This document shows positions 11,786 to 21,411 of a stretch of DNA of 64,000 nucleotides, in pieces. The stretch covers positions 24,248,064-24,312,063 of the forward strand of contig CM042997.1 of NCBI GenBank assembly GCA_023678885.1, read 5' to 3'. This DNA is from Pogostemon cablin. Lineage: Eukaryota; Streptophyta; Magnoliopsida; Lamiales; Lamiaceae. The notes below the pieces were generated by a model. It did no database searches. It was given only the letters and a program-made list of their open reading frames with translations, and was not told where the DNA came from. Position 1 is the first letter of the stretch, and each line of letters begins with the position of its first letter. The translations under genes were made by a program, and so were the position numbers.

Positions 11786-13240
11786 GGGTATTTAAAGTTG
11801 AGTAGAACACACTTTGAACGGAGAAAATACAGAAATACAGAGCAACAATCTATCACACACCAGGTTGACACTACTCTAATCACACACAAAGCGAGAAACG
11901 GAGCAGTATAACACACAAGGACAGATTTTCAGCAGCGGAAATAGAAAGACTAAGATAACAGTTTCACAAAAGAAACAAACAAGAACAGTAATAAGAGGGC
12001 CAGCCGCCTCAGAGCATCACACAAGAGCAAATAAGAGGGCCAGCCGCCTCAGGGCATCAGACAAGAAAATAAATTAAGAAAGGCTCAAGCTATTTCACCA
12101 GAGCGGTGTCTCCGACGAGAACACCGTACCACCTCTACGAGCCACCAGCCCGTTACTTAACGGGGGCGGATCCCTCGTAGTCTTGTTCACGTACCAAACA
12201 CGAACGGGGCAGCCTCCACTCCAAGTTTCAACCTACACACAAAGTGAGAAATATTGGAGTTAGTGAAGGCACAATTCTGAAAAAATTTCAGAAAAGAACT
12301 ATTCGAAAAATTAACAAAACCAAATCTGAAATTTTTCGAAATAATATAAAAGGAGAGGAGGAGAGACACTTCCCTTCCTCACAATGGTCACTCCAATCTG
12401 ACCGGAACCCAAGCTCCGGCGGTCAACTCCGGCGGTCAACGGCGGCGGCGGCGGAAGGCTGACGGTCAGCGGCGGCGGTGGTCAACTGCTGGCGGCGGCG
12501 TCTGAAAACCCTAGCTCCGGCAGCGGTGGTCAGCTCCGGGCGAGTAGCTCCCGGTGGCAGCGCGAGCTCCGGCGGTCGGCTCCAGGCGAGCAGCTCCCTC
12601 GTAGCGATCCCGGCGGATCTTCAGCAGGGCGCGTTCCCGGCGACTCCTCAGCAGGCAGTGGACGCGATCTGGAGGCTGGCGGCGGCGGCGCGTCGATCGG
12701 CACCCTCGGATCTGGTCGCGGCTCGTCGGTCCCGGCGAGGCAGCGCTGAAGACGAGCGGCTGGAGCTCACCGGTCGCGATTCCAGCGGCTGCTTGGCGAA
12801 GGCGGCGCGAGCTCCTCCCTGTCGCGTTCCCGGCGAGACAGATCGCGAGGCGTGCGGCGCAGATCGCGAGGCGGCAGCGCAGATCGCGAGGCGTGCGGCG
12901 AAGATCCAGGCAGATCCGGCGTCGCTGCGACGCGATTCCGGAGGCGGCGGCGCGATCTGGAGCGTGCGGCGGCAGGCGCGATTCAGGCAGATCCGGCGTT
13001 TCCGGCGACGGCGACGTCAGATCCAGGCAGAGACGGCGACGGGCGGCGTCAGATCCGAGGCTGGAAGTGGCGGTGCTGGCGGTAGATCGCGATTCCGGCG
13101 GAGGAGCCCTAGCTCCGGCGCGATCGCGAGCAGATCCTTCAGATCCCGGCGAGGAAGTCCGGCGGCGGCTGGACGGCGGCGATCTCCCACCTGCGGCTGA
13201 CGATCAGCGGCTTCGGGAGACAGACGGACGACGAAACCCA
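11786..13240 (-). other. Copia-1 5' leader with a GC-rich block
   Basis: About 1.45 kb separates the primer-binding site from the gag ATG, long for a Copia leader. Bases about 12395-13245 are extremely GC-rich with many CGG units, in sharp contrast to the AT-rich surroundings. The plus strand shows gaaaaccctagctcc near 12505, a motif common at plant gene starts. Long frames on both strands follow from low stop-codon density and match no family I know. A 31-bp direct repeat (agagggccagccgcctcag...) is at about 11995 and 12032. The block may be captured host DNA or a structured packaging leader. Confidence 0.6.
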
Positions 13241-13251
13241 CTCTGATACCA
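13241..13251 (-). other. Copia-1 primer-binding site (tRNA-iMet)
   Basis: On the minus strand this reads TGGTATCAGAG, complementary to the 3' end of initiator tRNA-Met. It lies one base inside the LTR at 13253, which fixes that LTR as the 5' one and the element as minus-strand. Confidence 0.9.
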
Positions 13252-13252
13252 C

Positions 13253-13507
13253 TGTTAGGCGGATAGGGTCGTCATCGTCGTCCGTGTACGTCGTCTACGC
13301 CGGAGAAGGTGGTCGAGGGAAGAACTCCACAGTGCTCAGATTCCCGTTGAACTCACAAAAGAATTCAAATCCACGTTCTACCCGAGAGGGTCACAAATGG
13401 GGAGATCAAATAGGCCACAAGTGTAAGGCTATGGGCCAAGACAAACTTGGCCCAATACTTTGAGAAAGAAGACCGGCATTTGGGCCAAAAGCCCAACGGG
13501 CCCAACA
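13253..13507 (-). repeat. Copia-1 5' LTR
   Basis: This 255-bp LTR appears identical to 1140-1394. It is followed on the plus strand by the target duplication GTGGG (13508-13512). Confidence 0.95.
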
Positions 13508-13640
13508 GTGGGTATTGGTGGGACGGCCAATTTCCGGGGCGGGCCTTTAATTGGGCGGTTTTAATGCGGGTTTGGTGGGGTGGAGCGGGACGGGGCGGGT
13601 TGGCTGGAACCTATTTTGACAACTCTAACTGTATAGCAGG

Positions 13641-13842
13641 TCGGTTCGGATATTTTGTTACATTTGATGTTACATCTTCTATTACAAACCGTTGGATGAT
13701 TGACACGTAGGATAGACTAATCTATACCTTAACAATCAACCCTAAGGGGAAATGCTGAGATTTTTCTCTCCGCACACGTGTCACTCATCTAACACGTGTA
13801 ACAGGAGATGTAACACCAAAATGTAACAGAACATCCAACCCC
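13641..13842. mobile_element. 202-bp MITE upstream of the lectin, absent from copy B
   Basis: Imperfect inverted ends of about 45 bp (ggttcggatattttgttac and the complement of gtaacagaacatccaaccc) are flanked by atagcagg (13633-13640) and atagcggg (13843-13850), an 8-bp duplication with one mismatch. Copy B has the uninterrupted site (tatagcaggctgc near 48090), which confirms the insertion. The 8-bp duplication suggests hAT. The centre carries two CACGTG cores (near 13776 and 13793), so the insertion brought G-box-like sites to about 1.1 kb upstream of the lectin ATG. Confidence 0.8.
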
Positions 13843-14186
13843 ATAGCGGGCTGCATTCTTGAGATACATTACCCGCTGAAGTTTAGGAATTATCATCTTT
13901 TGAGGAATCTCAATCCCAACCATTCATCAGAGTGTTTAAATCCCATCATCTCATATTGACTCTTCGAATCAGATTTGCATTACTTGGAATTCTCTACGGA
14001 TTCTTATATTTTAAATTTACTTTTAAATTTTCTATAATTAATCTAGAACAGCTGGATGAATCAGAATGTAAGTCTTGGGATTGAAGATGGGTCTAGTCTC
14101 TCAGCGTTGTCTGTTAGCTGACCACTAATATTGCAACCATGTTGTAGTTTTGGGTTGTTATAATAAAAATTGTCATCGTCATCACA

Positions 14187-14590
14187 CTTATAAAAAAAAA
14201 CAACTCCATCCGTCCACTTCTAAGGTGTTCATTTTAGTATTTTTGGCATCCGATTCAAATGTATCTATTTTTCATATTTAGTAAAAGAGTACACAATATG
14301 ACTCACCACTTTCCTCTAATACAACTACTCACTTTACCTATAATAATAATACACCTTAATCCACGTGCACAAAGAAAACGAACACCTTAGAACCAGAATG
14401 AGGGAGTATTTTTTAACAACAAAATATTTCGTTTGTAAAAGTCTTGATTTCATTGTTAAATTGGTTAACAATGGATTAATAACAGCTGTTGGTAATTTTT
14501 CATTGTTAAAGTGGTGGTTGATAAATTTTTAGCCAAAAAAATTTAATTTCATTGGTAACTTATTGCTAATAATTTCGTTGGTAATTTATA
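14187..14590. mobile_element. Decayed CACTA-like relic in the lectin upstream region
   Basis: The tract after a degenerate CACTTATAAAAAA end carries the repeated subterminal words seen in the intact CACTA MITE at 44160-44561 (attggtaatt, attgttaaattggttaac). A corresponding relic lies at about 48722-48945 in copy B. It is old and lacks coding capacity. Confidence 0.45.
14204..14406. mobile_element. Stowaway-like MITE inside the CACTA relic, copy A only
   Basis: The ends are ctccatccgtccac and gaatgagggag. Copy B lacks it (aaaaaactatttttttaac near 48745), so it inserted after the duplication. Confidence 0.65.
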
Positions 14591-14808
14591 CTCCCTTCGT
14601 CTCATCCACCCAAAGAAGGTATTTTACTTTTTACACATGAATTAAGGAGTATTATTATTTAATTTGGAAGTGAGTAGTTGTATTAGTGTGAGTGTGAGTC
14701 TCTTGTATTAGTGAATGTGTGTGGATTCCATGCGTGTAAAAAAGGAAATAAAACAGTTTGGGTGAGATACCCAAAATGAAAAAAATATCCTCTTGGGTGA
14801 GTCGAGAG
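14591..14808. mobile_element. Stowaway-like MITE close to the lectin promoter, copy A only
   Basis: The ends ctcccttcgtctcatccac and gggtgagtcgagag are flanked by TA on each side. It ends about 45 bp upstream of the TATA box at 14855 and is not present in copy B at the matching position. Confidence 0.7.
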
Positions 14809-14854
14809 TATAATAATTTTGTTGGTAAATAGTAGCATCGGATTAATTGGTGTC

Positions 14855-14862
14855 TATAAATA
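14855..14862 (+). promoter_or_regulatory. Lectin TATA box
   Basis: TATAAATA is 54 bp upstream of the lectin ATG, within tgtctataaataagagtgag, which is conserved in copy B (48998-49005). A short 5' UTR of about 25-30 nt is implied. Confidence 0.7.
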
Positions 14863-14915
14863 AGAGTGAGTGTGGGGTGTATGAAGCATCCAACTTAGAG
14901 AAAGCATAACTAGCC

Positions 14916-15776
14916 ATGGCCTCCATATCCAAGCCATCTCTCTTTTGGTGTATAGCCTTGTTCCTCATTCTAGCCACCAACAATGTCCACTCACAAACCG
15001 TAACCTCCTTCACCTTTTCTAACTTGGATGCAAATGGCGGTGGCTTCACCTATCAGGGTGACGCCAACGTCCCGTTTTCCAATGCAAATTTCATACGCCT
15101 TACCGAAACCGATTCCTCCGAGGGCCCCACCCAGAACAGCGTTGGCCGAGTGGTGTACACTCGGCCAGTGCAGTTCTGGTCGAATTCCACATCAAGACAA
15201 TCCACTTTCGAAACCACCCTACAATTTGTGGTCACGCCCAACGTGCGCGGTGCGGCCGACGGCCTCGCCTTCTTCATCGCTCCCGTTAACTCTACCGTTG
15301 GCGCGGCCGGTACAAACTTAGGGGTCTTCAATGGCAGCGACTTTGGTCCCAACATATTTGCAGTGGAGTTCGACTGCTACAGCTGGGGCAGCTCCGACCC
15401 GGATTATCTCCACCTGGGAATTGACATCGAAGCCCTCAAATCCGTAAACACAACCGAATTCAACAGTGGAAGCGGGGAATTGGTGACAGCAACCATAAGC
15501 TACAACTCCATCACTAAACTCATAAAGGTGGACGCCACCACCGCCTCTCAGACAGCCTCACTCACTTACACCTACGACCTCACCACCGTTCTCTTCGAGC
15601 AGGTTCAAGTCGGGATCTCCGCCTCTACGGGAAGCGCCTATGACACTGGAATATACGGAGTTTTTGACCTTGTGTCCTGGAGCTTCACATCCACGCTTGT
15701 ACCAGTCGACGCCACCACAACCGTCACCGCCACCGCCGCTGCCCCTACCTACGGTCCCAAATATCTGGCCGTCTAA
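14916..15776 (+). CDS. Legume-type lectin, secreted, apparently intact
   Basis: This is a single uninterrupted 286-residue frame. Legume-lectin-domain proteins are beta-sandwich carbohydrate binders that need Ca and Mn, usually vacuolar or extracellular. Residues 1-26 form a signal peptide (hydrophobic CIALFLILA, likely cleavage after VHS). The lectin domain follows to about 262: FTFSNLD (33-38), ADGLAFF (114-120, with the conserved Asp115), GTNLGVFNG (132-140), VEFDCY (150-155) and SSDPDYLHLGID (159-170), giving metal ligands E151, D153, D161 and H166, and VSWSF (253-257). N-glycosylation sequons are at NST 90, NST 125, NGS 139 and NTT 178. The Asn that usually follows the FDT(Y/F) motif and contacts Ca and sugar seems replaced (YSWGSSD). 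The Thr/Ala-rich tail (265-278) is unusual. It has no kinase domain, so it is a soluble lectin and not a receptor kinase. Similar proteins occur in Lamiaceae (inference). Confidence 0.92.
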   Translation: MASISKPSLFWCIALFLILATNNVHSQTVTSFTFSNLDANGGGFTYQGDANVPFSNANFIRLTETDSSEGPTQNSVGRVVYTRPVQFWSNSTSRQSTFETTLQFVVTPNVRGAADGLAFFIAPVNSTVGAAGTNLGVFNGSDFGPNIFAVEFDCYSWGSSDPDYLHLGIDIEALKSVNTTEFNSGSGELVTATISYNSITKLIKVDATTASQTASLTYTYDLTTVLFEQVQVGISASTGSAYDTGIYGVFDLVSWSFTSTLVPVDATTTVTATAAAPTYGPKYLAV

Positions 15777-15800
15777 TGGACGCATATATATATGTTAAGC

Positions 15801-15811
15801 AAATAAATAAA
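15801..15811 (+). terminator. Lectin poly(A) signal candidate
   Basis: An aaataaataaataa run containing overlapping AATAAA lies about 25 bp after the stop codon. It is conserved in copy B near 49970. Confidence 0.5.
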
Positions 15812-15860
15812 TAAGGCGCACTGCTAAGTGTGCATGTCCATGCAACTCCATCTGCCATTA

Positions 15861-16057
15861 CCACCACGTTTATCAATATAATTTTATTATTAATTATGTA
15901 TAATTACTCCGTAGATTTGTTGTTATTTTTGGATTATAATTTTCAGAAAAAATAAAACGATTATATATATAAGGGCGGCTATTCGCACCCTAGAACATAC
16001 CTCAAAATTTGTTAAAATAATCTTTTTAAAATTAATAAGAGTAAAATATCCTTATTA
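15861..16057. other. AT-rich spacer after the lectin
   Basis: No gene or repeat is recognised. It marks the right limit of similarity to copy B. Confidence 0.5.
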
Positions 16058-16323
16058 TTCCCTCCGTCCCATAGAAGTTGGTAAAATTTTTTTTGGGCAC
16101 GGAGATTAAGGAGTATAATAATTTAATGTAAAGTGGAGTAAAGTGAAGTGAGAGAAATAATATTTAATGTGTAGTGGGTAGTTGTATTAGAGGTGATATG
16201 TGGGGCCCATGAGAATAGATTAATTATTTTTTGTGTGGGTCCATGTATTAAAAAGAAAATGTGTCAACTTTAGTGGGACAAACTAAAAAGGAAAGTGTGT
16301 CAACTTCTATGGGACGGAGGGAA
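16058..16323. mobile_element. Stowaway MITE
   Basis: The ends ttccctccgtcccatagaag and cttctatgggacggagggaa are near-perfect inverted repeats flanked by TA. It is non-coding. Confidence 0.85.
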
Positions 16324-16332
16324 TACTAAATA

Positions 16333-16556
16333 CTCTCTCCGTCCTTAGGTAAAAGTCTCATTTTACCATTTTGGTTGTCCCACCCAAAGGATCCCATTTC
16401 CTTTTTTTGACATATGAGACCCACCCACACCCACTAATACAATTAAAATATGGGCCACACACCCACTAATACAACTACCCACTACACATTAATAATAATA
16501 CTCATTAATCCACGTGCCCAAAAGTAAATGAGACTCTTACCAAGGGACGGAGGGAG
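16333..16556. mobile_element. Stowaway MITE
   Basis: The ends ctctctccgtccttagg and ccaagggacggagggag are flanked by TA. It lies nine bases after the previous MITE. A close relative is at 32579-32805 (shared gggccacac, cacgtgcccaaaag words). Confidence 0.85.
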
Positions 16557-16615
16557 TATACCCAAAATTAATTCATCCCCTAAACAAATCATCTCATTCT
16601 CTTCACACTTTAGAG

Positions 16616-18181
16616 TAGGGGTGTGCGGATAGGGATTCAGTACGGATTTTTAAAAAATCCATACATAAATTCGGATCGGATTTTTTTTAAAAAATAATCC
16701 GATATTGAATCGATAAAGAAAAATTCAATATTGAATCCGCACTGAAATTCGGTTCAATTCAGAACGGATTTTTGAGAAATCGGATTTTGACGGTGTGGAG
16801 GGAATCTGATCTGATTTCTCATGAGAAACGGAGTTTTGCACAAATAAATATTTAGAAAAATATCAATTAAATAAAAAAACTAAATTTCCCATATCTAAAT
16901 GAGAATGAACGGACAACCAAATAATCATTAAACAGATTCGAAGTTTTAATATATAATCATAAAAATGCTATAAATTAAAATTTAATAATGTTACATTTTT
17001 ATTATTAAAAAATAATTAACATATATTTACATTGCATAAAAAAAAAAAATAATTATACATATATATTTTTAATAAAAGGTAATAATACTTTAAAAAGTTA
17101 GAAAACTTCTGTAATACTGCTTCGCAGTTCACATTAAGAGTTTCATGAGACAAATAAGAAGAGATATTATTTGAATAAAAAGTTATACTCGAATTGATGA
17201 AAAGTGAGAGTGTGCATTGCATTATTTCATAAATAATTCATATTATAAATAAAGAATGATAAACTCTTAATAAAAAGTGATAATATATTTAATAAAAATG
17301 GATAATTATTTAAAAAATATATAATAGTCTTATAAAGAATGATAAACTTTTAATGAAAAGTGATAATATATTTAATAAAAATGGATAATTATTTAAAAAA
17401 TGTAAAATAGTCTTATATAAGACGACATCATGTATTGCCCTAAAAAATAATAGTACTAAGATAAAGAAAATTAATAATTTTAGATTTTTTTAAACCTTTA
17501 ACTTAAAAATTTAAGGTGTATTTCAATTAAAGTCTATAATAATATTTTAAACACAAATATGGATTATTATTTATTTTTTTGCATTTTATCTTTATTAAAT
17601 AAATATAAAATATAATAATTATTTATTAAGTTTATGACTGAATTTAGACTTTAGAGATACCATTTACTTTATTCATTATGTTCTCAGAAATAATATTTTG
17701 AACTTTTAACATATTATTTTATTTATTTTCTATTTCTTTAGAAATTTATTTTACTTAATGAAATATATATTTTCTAATATACATTAATAAATAAATATTT
17801 AGAGAATTAGATATATTTTTAAATTATTATATATAATTATATTATAACTAATTTTAATTTATTAATTATGATTACATTATAATAAGTAGAGTAAAATTAA
17901 TTAATTCATGACATATAAAGTATAAACTATAAATAATAAGATAAATATATTATATATAATTTTAATGCATAATTTAAAATCGATTTTTCGGTATGGTTCG
18001 GTTAGATTATATCCAATATTCGGTACGAGAAAACAGGAAATATCTAAATCCGTACCAAACGAAAAATCGGTTCGTTCGGTTCAGAAAAGGTCAAAAAGTC
18101 AATGGTTTTTTTCGGTTCGGAATTAATTCTGTACAGTTTCGGTACGATTTCGGTTAAATCCAATATCCGTGCACACCCCTA
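16616..18181. mobile_element. 1.57-kb non-autonomous hAT-like element
   Basis: The ends taggggtgtgcggata and atccgtgcacacccct+a are inverted. The flanks ctttagag (16608-16615) and cttcagag (18182-18189) are an 8-bp target duplication with one change. Both ends carry many cggttcgg / ccgaac-type words; the centre is AT-rich. There is no transposase: only frames of about 70 codons occur. TAGGGGTGTGC ends are characteristic of plant hAT relatives. Confidence 0.8.
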
Positions 18182-18189
18182 CTTCAGAG

Positions 18190-18441
18190 CACGCCGCTTG
18201 TTGTATGTCACCGCTTCCACCTCCCGGGTGGAAGAAGGTGCCAGCCATCTCTGTGCTTTATGCTTTCGGAGTTTAGACTTGCTGCTGTTTATCATCTTCT
18301 CCTCACACTAGGTAGGATAGGTGCAGCCAGAATGTCAAATGATAATGGCAACGAGGAGCAATGCAATTTCAAACATTAATCATAAACAATGCAATTTCAT
18401 TCTCTCCACACGCATCATTAATTAACAGTTCATCACATATA
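18190..18441. other. Unassigned spacer
   Basis: This short stretch is less AT-rich (about 18182-18310), with a hairpin-like cttccacctcccgggtggaag. It encodes nothing I recognise. Confidence 0.4.
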
Positions 18442-18724
18442 CTCCCTCCGTCCCACACTTATATTCACATTTTCCATTTTATTTCGTCCCACACTTATCT
18501 TCACCATCTAAAAAAGAAAACTTCACATTAATCAATAACCTCAAAAGTTATTTTAATTTCAAAAATATCACCACCACCTAACACACATAACGTAACTTTA
18601 TAATTTATTTATTACCTAAAAATATCACAATACCCCTAAAAAGTCAATAAAGTTAGTCAAAAAATAATTTTTCTTAAACTCCATATTTACAGTGTCGACG
18701 AACATAAGTCCGGAATGGAGGGAG
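18442..18724. mobile_element. Stowaway-like MITE
   Basis: The ends ctccctccgtcccacactta and taagtccggaatggaggg(ag) are flanked by TA. It is non-coding. Confidence 0.8.
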
Positions 18725-19072
18725 TATAAGATTAGTGGATGAATTTATTTCTATGAGACTTATGGCAATTAATTTGTATGCGTGAAGATATGGGTGTGTG
18801 GATGAATTTATTTTTATGAGATAAGTTATGGAATCTGGATCGAAGATACCTTGATTTGGGATTAATTTAATTAATTTATGAATATATTAAATTAGTATAA
18901 TCACTTTAATTGATACTATAATTTAAATTTTGGTAAATAATTTATTGCTGATCAAGACTACCTCAATTGATGATTTATTTTTTTAGTATATTTTATCCAA
19001 TAATAATATTTAGGGGTATTTAAATCATATCATTTAAGAGTATTTCAAATTTAATATTTTTTTAGGTATGTT
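18725..19072. other. AT-rich spacer left of Copia-2
   Basis: No gene or element is recognised. A short duplicated phrase (ggatgaatttatttntatgaga) occurs twice near 18738 and 18799. Confidence 0.5.
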
Positions 19073-19077
19073 TAGTA

Positions 19078-19496
19078 TGTTAGAAATAATAAACTTGATT
19101 TAGAGAAGTTATAGAAGCTTCAAGAATAATATATGATATGCTAGAAGGTTTGAGATTGTGTAGAATAAACTAGAAGGTGGAGGAATCTATTAATTAATTA
19201 TAAGAATGATCTAGAATATGACATGTGATTAAATAGATGAATTATCTAGACTATTAGGATGAAAATTAATATAGAATTCTCTAGAATGCTTGAGAATCCA
19301 CCATTGGATAGTATAAATAGGTGGATGGTATAGCATTTTGAGATGTACCCAACCAAAAATTTAATAAAGTGTGTTTTATTCCAAACCTTGTTCTTTCCTT
19401 CAAAACTCCTTCTATCACCCTTTATTCATCCAACTCACCAATCCCTACACCCGTCCACAAATCTATACATATCCCTCAAACCTTTTAACTCCTACA
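19078..19496 (+). repeat. Copia-2 5' LTR
   Basis: This is 419 bp, TG...CA. Compared with the 3' LTR it lacks the Stowaway insertion and differs at a handful of sites (for example ccaccatt / ccactatt). Confidence 0.9.
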
Positions 19497-19499
19497 AAG

Positions 19500-19512
19500 T
19501 GGTATCCGAGCC
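19500..19512 (+). other. Copia-2 primer-binding site (tRNA-iMet, one mismatch)
   Basis: tggtatccgagcc resembles TGGTATCAGAGCC, three bases after the LTR. Confidence 0.8.
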
Positions 19513-19525
19513 ATAAGATCCTCCT

Positions 19526-21411
19526 GTGAGAAATGGCAATAACCTTCAATCCTTTCAAGTCCCGTTGCTCAACAAGAGCAACTTTGATAATTGGAGTATC
19601 AAGATGAAGGCACTCCTAGGTGCTCATGATGTTTGGGAGATTGTAGAAAAAGGATACGAGCAACCGGAAGACGAGGCGGCACTATCTCAGCAACTAAAGG
19701 ATAAATTGAGAGATTCAAGAAAGAGGGACAAGAAGGCTCTCTTCCTCATCTACCAAGCTTTGGGAGATGATGATTTCGAGAAAATCTCGAGTGCAACTAC
19801 TGCCAAGGAAGCATGGGATAAGCTCCAAGTGTCATGCAAATGAGCCAATCAAGTTAAAAAAGTACGCCTTCAAACTTTAAGAGGTGAATTTGAGTCCCTA
19901 CATATGAAAGAGTCTGAATCTATTTCGGACTATTTTACAAGAGTTTTGGCGGTCTCTAATCAATGAAAAGAAATGGTGAAAAATTGGAGGATGTTAGAAT
20001 AATGGAGAAAATATTACGTTCGTTGACTCCCAAATTTGAGCATATTGTGGTGACTATTGAGAAGACTAAAAATTTGGAGGAGATGACAATTGATCTCTTA
20101 ATGGGGTCGTTACAAGCTTATGAAGAGAAACAAAGAGAAAGCAAGATATGGTGGAGCAATTGTTAAAATTGCAAGTGAGTGCAAAGGAGAAAGACGAAGG
20201 CCCAAGTAGCGGTCAAAGTCGTGGCCAAGGACAAGGTCGAGGTCGTGGACGTGGACGAGGAGGCTATGGAAATCATGGAGAGAGAAAAGCATTTGGTCGA
20301 GGAAGGAGCAACCAAAAATCGAGGTACGATAATTCTACTATAAAATGCTATAATTGTGATAGATTTGGGCATTATGCTTCCGAGTGTTGGAAAGCAAAAC
20401 AAAAGGTTCAAGAGAAGGCCAACTTCGTTGAGAGCAAGAAGGAAGAAAATGCAAGTGTGCTCTTGGCGTACAAAGGAGAAAATGAAAGACAAGATGATAC
20501 TTGGTACCTCGATACGGGAGAAAGCAACCACATGTGTTGCAAAAGGAGCATGTTCGTGGAGCTGGATGAATCGGTAAGTGGCAATGTCTCATTTGGTGAT
20601 GAATCTAAAATTCCGGTGAAAGAAAAAGGAAAATTTTTGATTCGCTTAAAAAATGGAGGTCATGATTTTATCTCGAACGTTTATTATGTGCCCAACATGA
20701 AAAATAATATTTTGAGTTTGGGACAACTCTTAGAGAAAGGTTATGATATTCACTTGAAGGATTATAACCTTTCAATAAGAGATAAGGAAAATAATTTGAT
20801 AGCAAGGGTGCCAATATCAAAGAATAGAATGTTTCTACTAAATATTCGGAATGATGTGGCAAAATGCCTTAAAGCTTGCTTTAAGGATAAGTCTTGGTTA
20901 TGGCACCTACGGTTTGGGCACTTAAATTTCGGAGGATTGGAGTTGTTATCAAGGAAGGAAATGGTAAGAGGATTACCATCCATCAAGCATCCCGACCAAT
21001 TATGCGAAAGATGTATACTCGGGAAGCAAGCTAGAAGGCCATTCCCAAAGGAGTCAATCTCGCGAGCAAAGAAGCCGTTGGAGTTAATCCATGCCGATGT
21101 TTGTGGTCCGATCAAGTCGAGTTCTCTTGATAACAACAATTATTTCTTACTCTTCATTGATGATTTTTCTAGAAAAACGTGGGTGTATTTCTTGAAGCAG
21201 AAATCAGAAGTATTTGAAGTCTTCAAGAAATTTAAAGTTGCCGTTGAAAAGGCGAGCGGGCTAGAAATCAAATCCATGAGAACCGATCGAGGTGGTGAAC
21301 TCACATCCAAGGAGTTCATGGCGTATTGCGAAGCAAACGGGATCCAGAGGCCTCTCACTGTTCCAAGATCTCCTCAACAAAATAGTGTGGCGGAGAGAAA
21401 GAATAGAACCA
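19526..21411 (+). pseudogene. Copia-2 gag, protease and N-terminal integrase (degenerate)
   Basis: Gag begins near 19533 (atggcaat), but a missing base puts this ATG out of frame with the following gag sequence (VPLLNKSNFDNWSIKMK). A stop lies at about 19842, and frame changes occur near 19963 and 20150. The zinc knuckle (CYNCDRFGHYASEC, around 20346-20388), protease motif (YLDTGESNHM, with Glu where Ala is usual) and integrase zinc-binding and core motifs (HADVCGP, MRTDRGGE, PQQNSVAER) are recognisable. The frame is cut at 21411 by Athila-like-2, just after the integrase Glu. Confidence 0.88.

Larger units (their letters stand above)
1140..13507 (-). mobile_element. Copia-1: full-length Ty1/copia LTR retrotransposon
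   Basis: Two 255-bp LTRs (TGTTGGGCCC...CGCCTAACA read on the minus strand) enclose a gag-pol reading frame on the minus strand. The 5-bp target duplication GTGGG is at 1135-1139 and 13508-13512, and the empty site is preserved in copy B near 47957-47962. The primer-binding site beside the 13253 LTR matches the 3' end of initiator tRNA-Met. I see no difference between the LTRs, so insertion was recent. Without its guest (3315-9417) and the guest's extra 5 bp, the element is about 6.26 kb, a normal Copia size. The order PR-INT-RT-RNaseH is diagnostic of Copia. Confidence 0.95.
853..13627. mobile_element. hAT-like MITE split by Copia-1
   Basis: The left end begins tagagctgtaaaaatt and the right end finishes attttgacaactcta; in copy B the pair is cleaner (tagagttgtcaaaat at 47593). 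Without Copia-1 the element is about 400 bp. The interior is unusually G-rich on the plus strand (gggcggg-type runs) and has no credible reading frame. The flanking 8-mers match only loosely, as expected for an old insertion. TAGAGTTGTCAAAAT-type ends are known from plant hAT MITEs. Confidence 0.65.
1..15860. repeat. Duplicated lectin block, copy A (interrupted)
   Basis: Once the Copia-1 insertion (1140-13507) is removed, this block aligns in direct orientation with 46785-50040. Shared landmarks in the same order are a decayed Stowaway MITE (105-331), the AT-rich stretch ending in a tract beginning tttcatagtcgctatcac, a hAT-like MITE (853-13627), the lectin promoter, the lectin coding region and about 80 bp downstream. 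Similarity already exists at base 1, so the duplication probably extends left of the window. It fades after about 15860. Copy A carries the intact lectin. Confidence 0.85.

Noticed and set aside
12478..13200. 240-codon plus-strand frame, with overlapping frames on both strands, in the Copia-1 leader
   Set aside because: It is antisense to the element, in a CGG-rich block where stop codons are scarce. The Arg/Ala/Gly-rich translation has no domain, and it overlaps several similar frames.
15053..15355. 100-codon minus-strand frame over the lectin (similarly 49138-49524)
   Set aside because: It is a shadow of the lectin reading frame on the opposite strand.
18102..18311. 69-codon frame at the end of the hAT-like element
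   Set aside because: It crosses the element boundary and its target duplication, and has no recognised domain.
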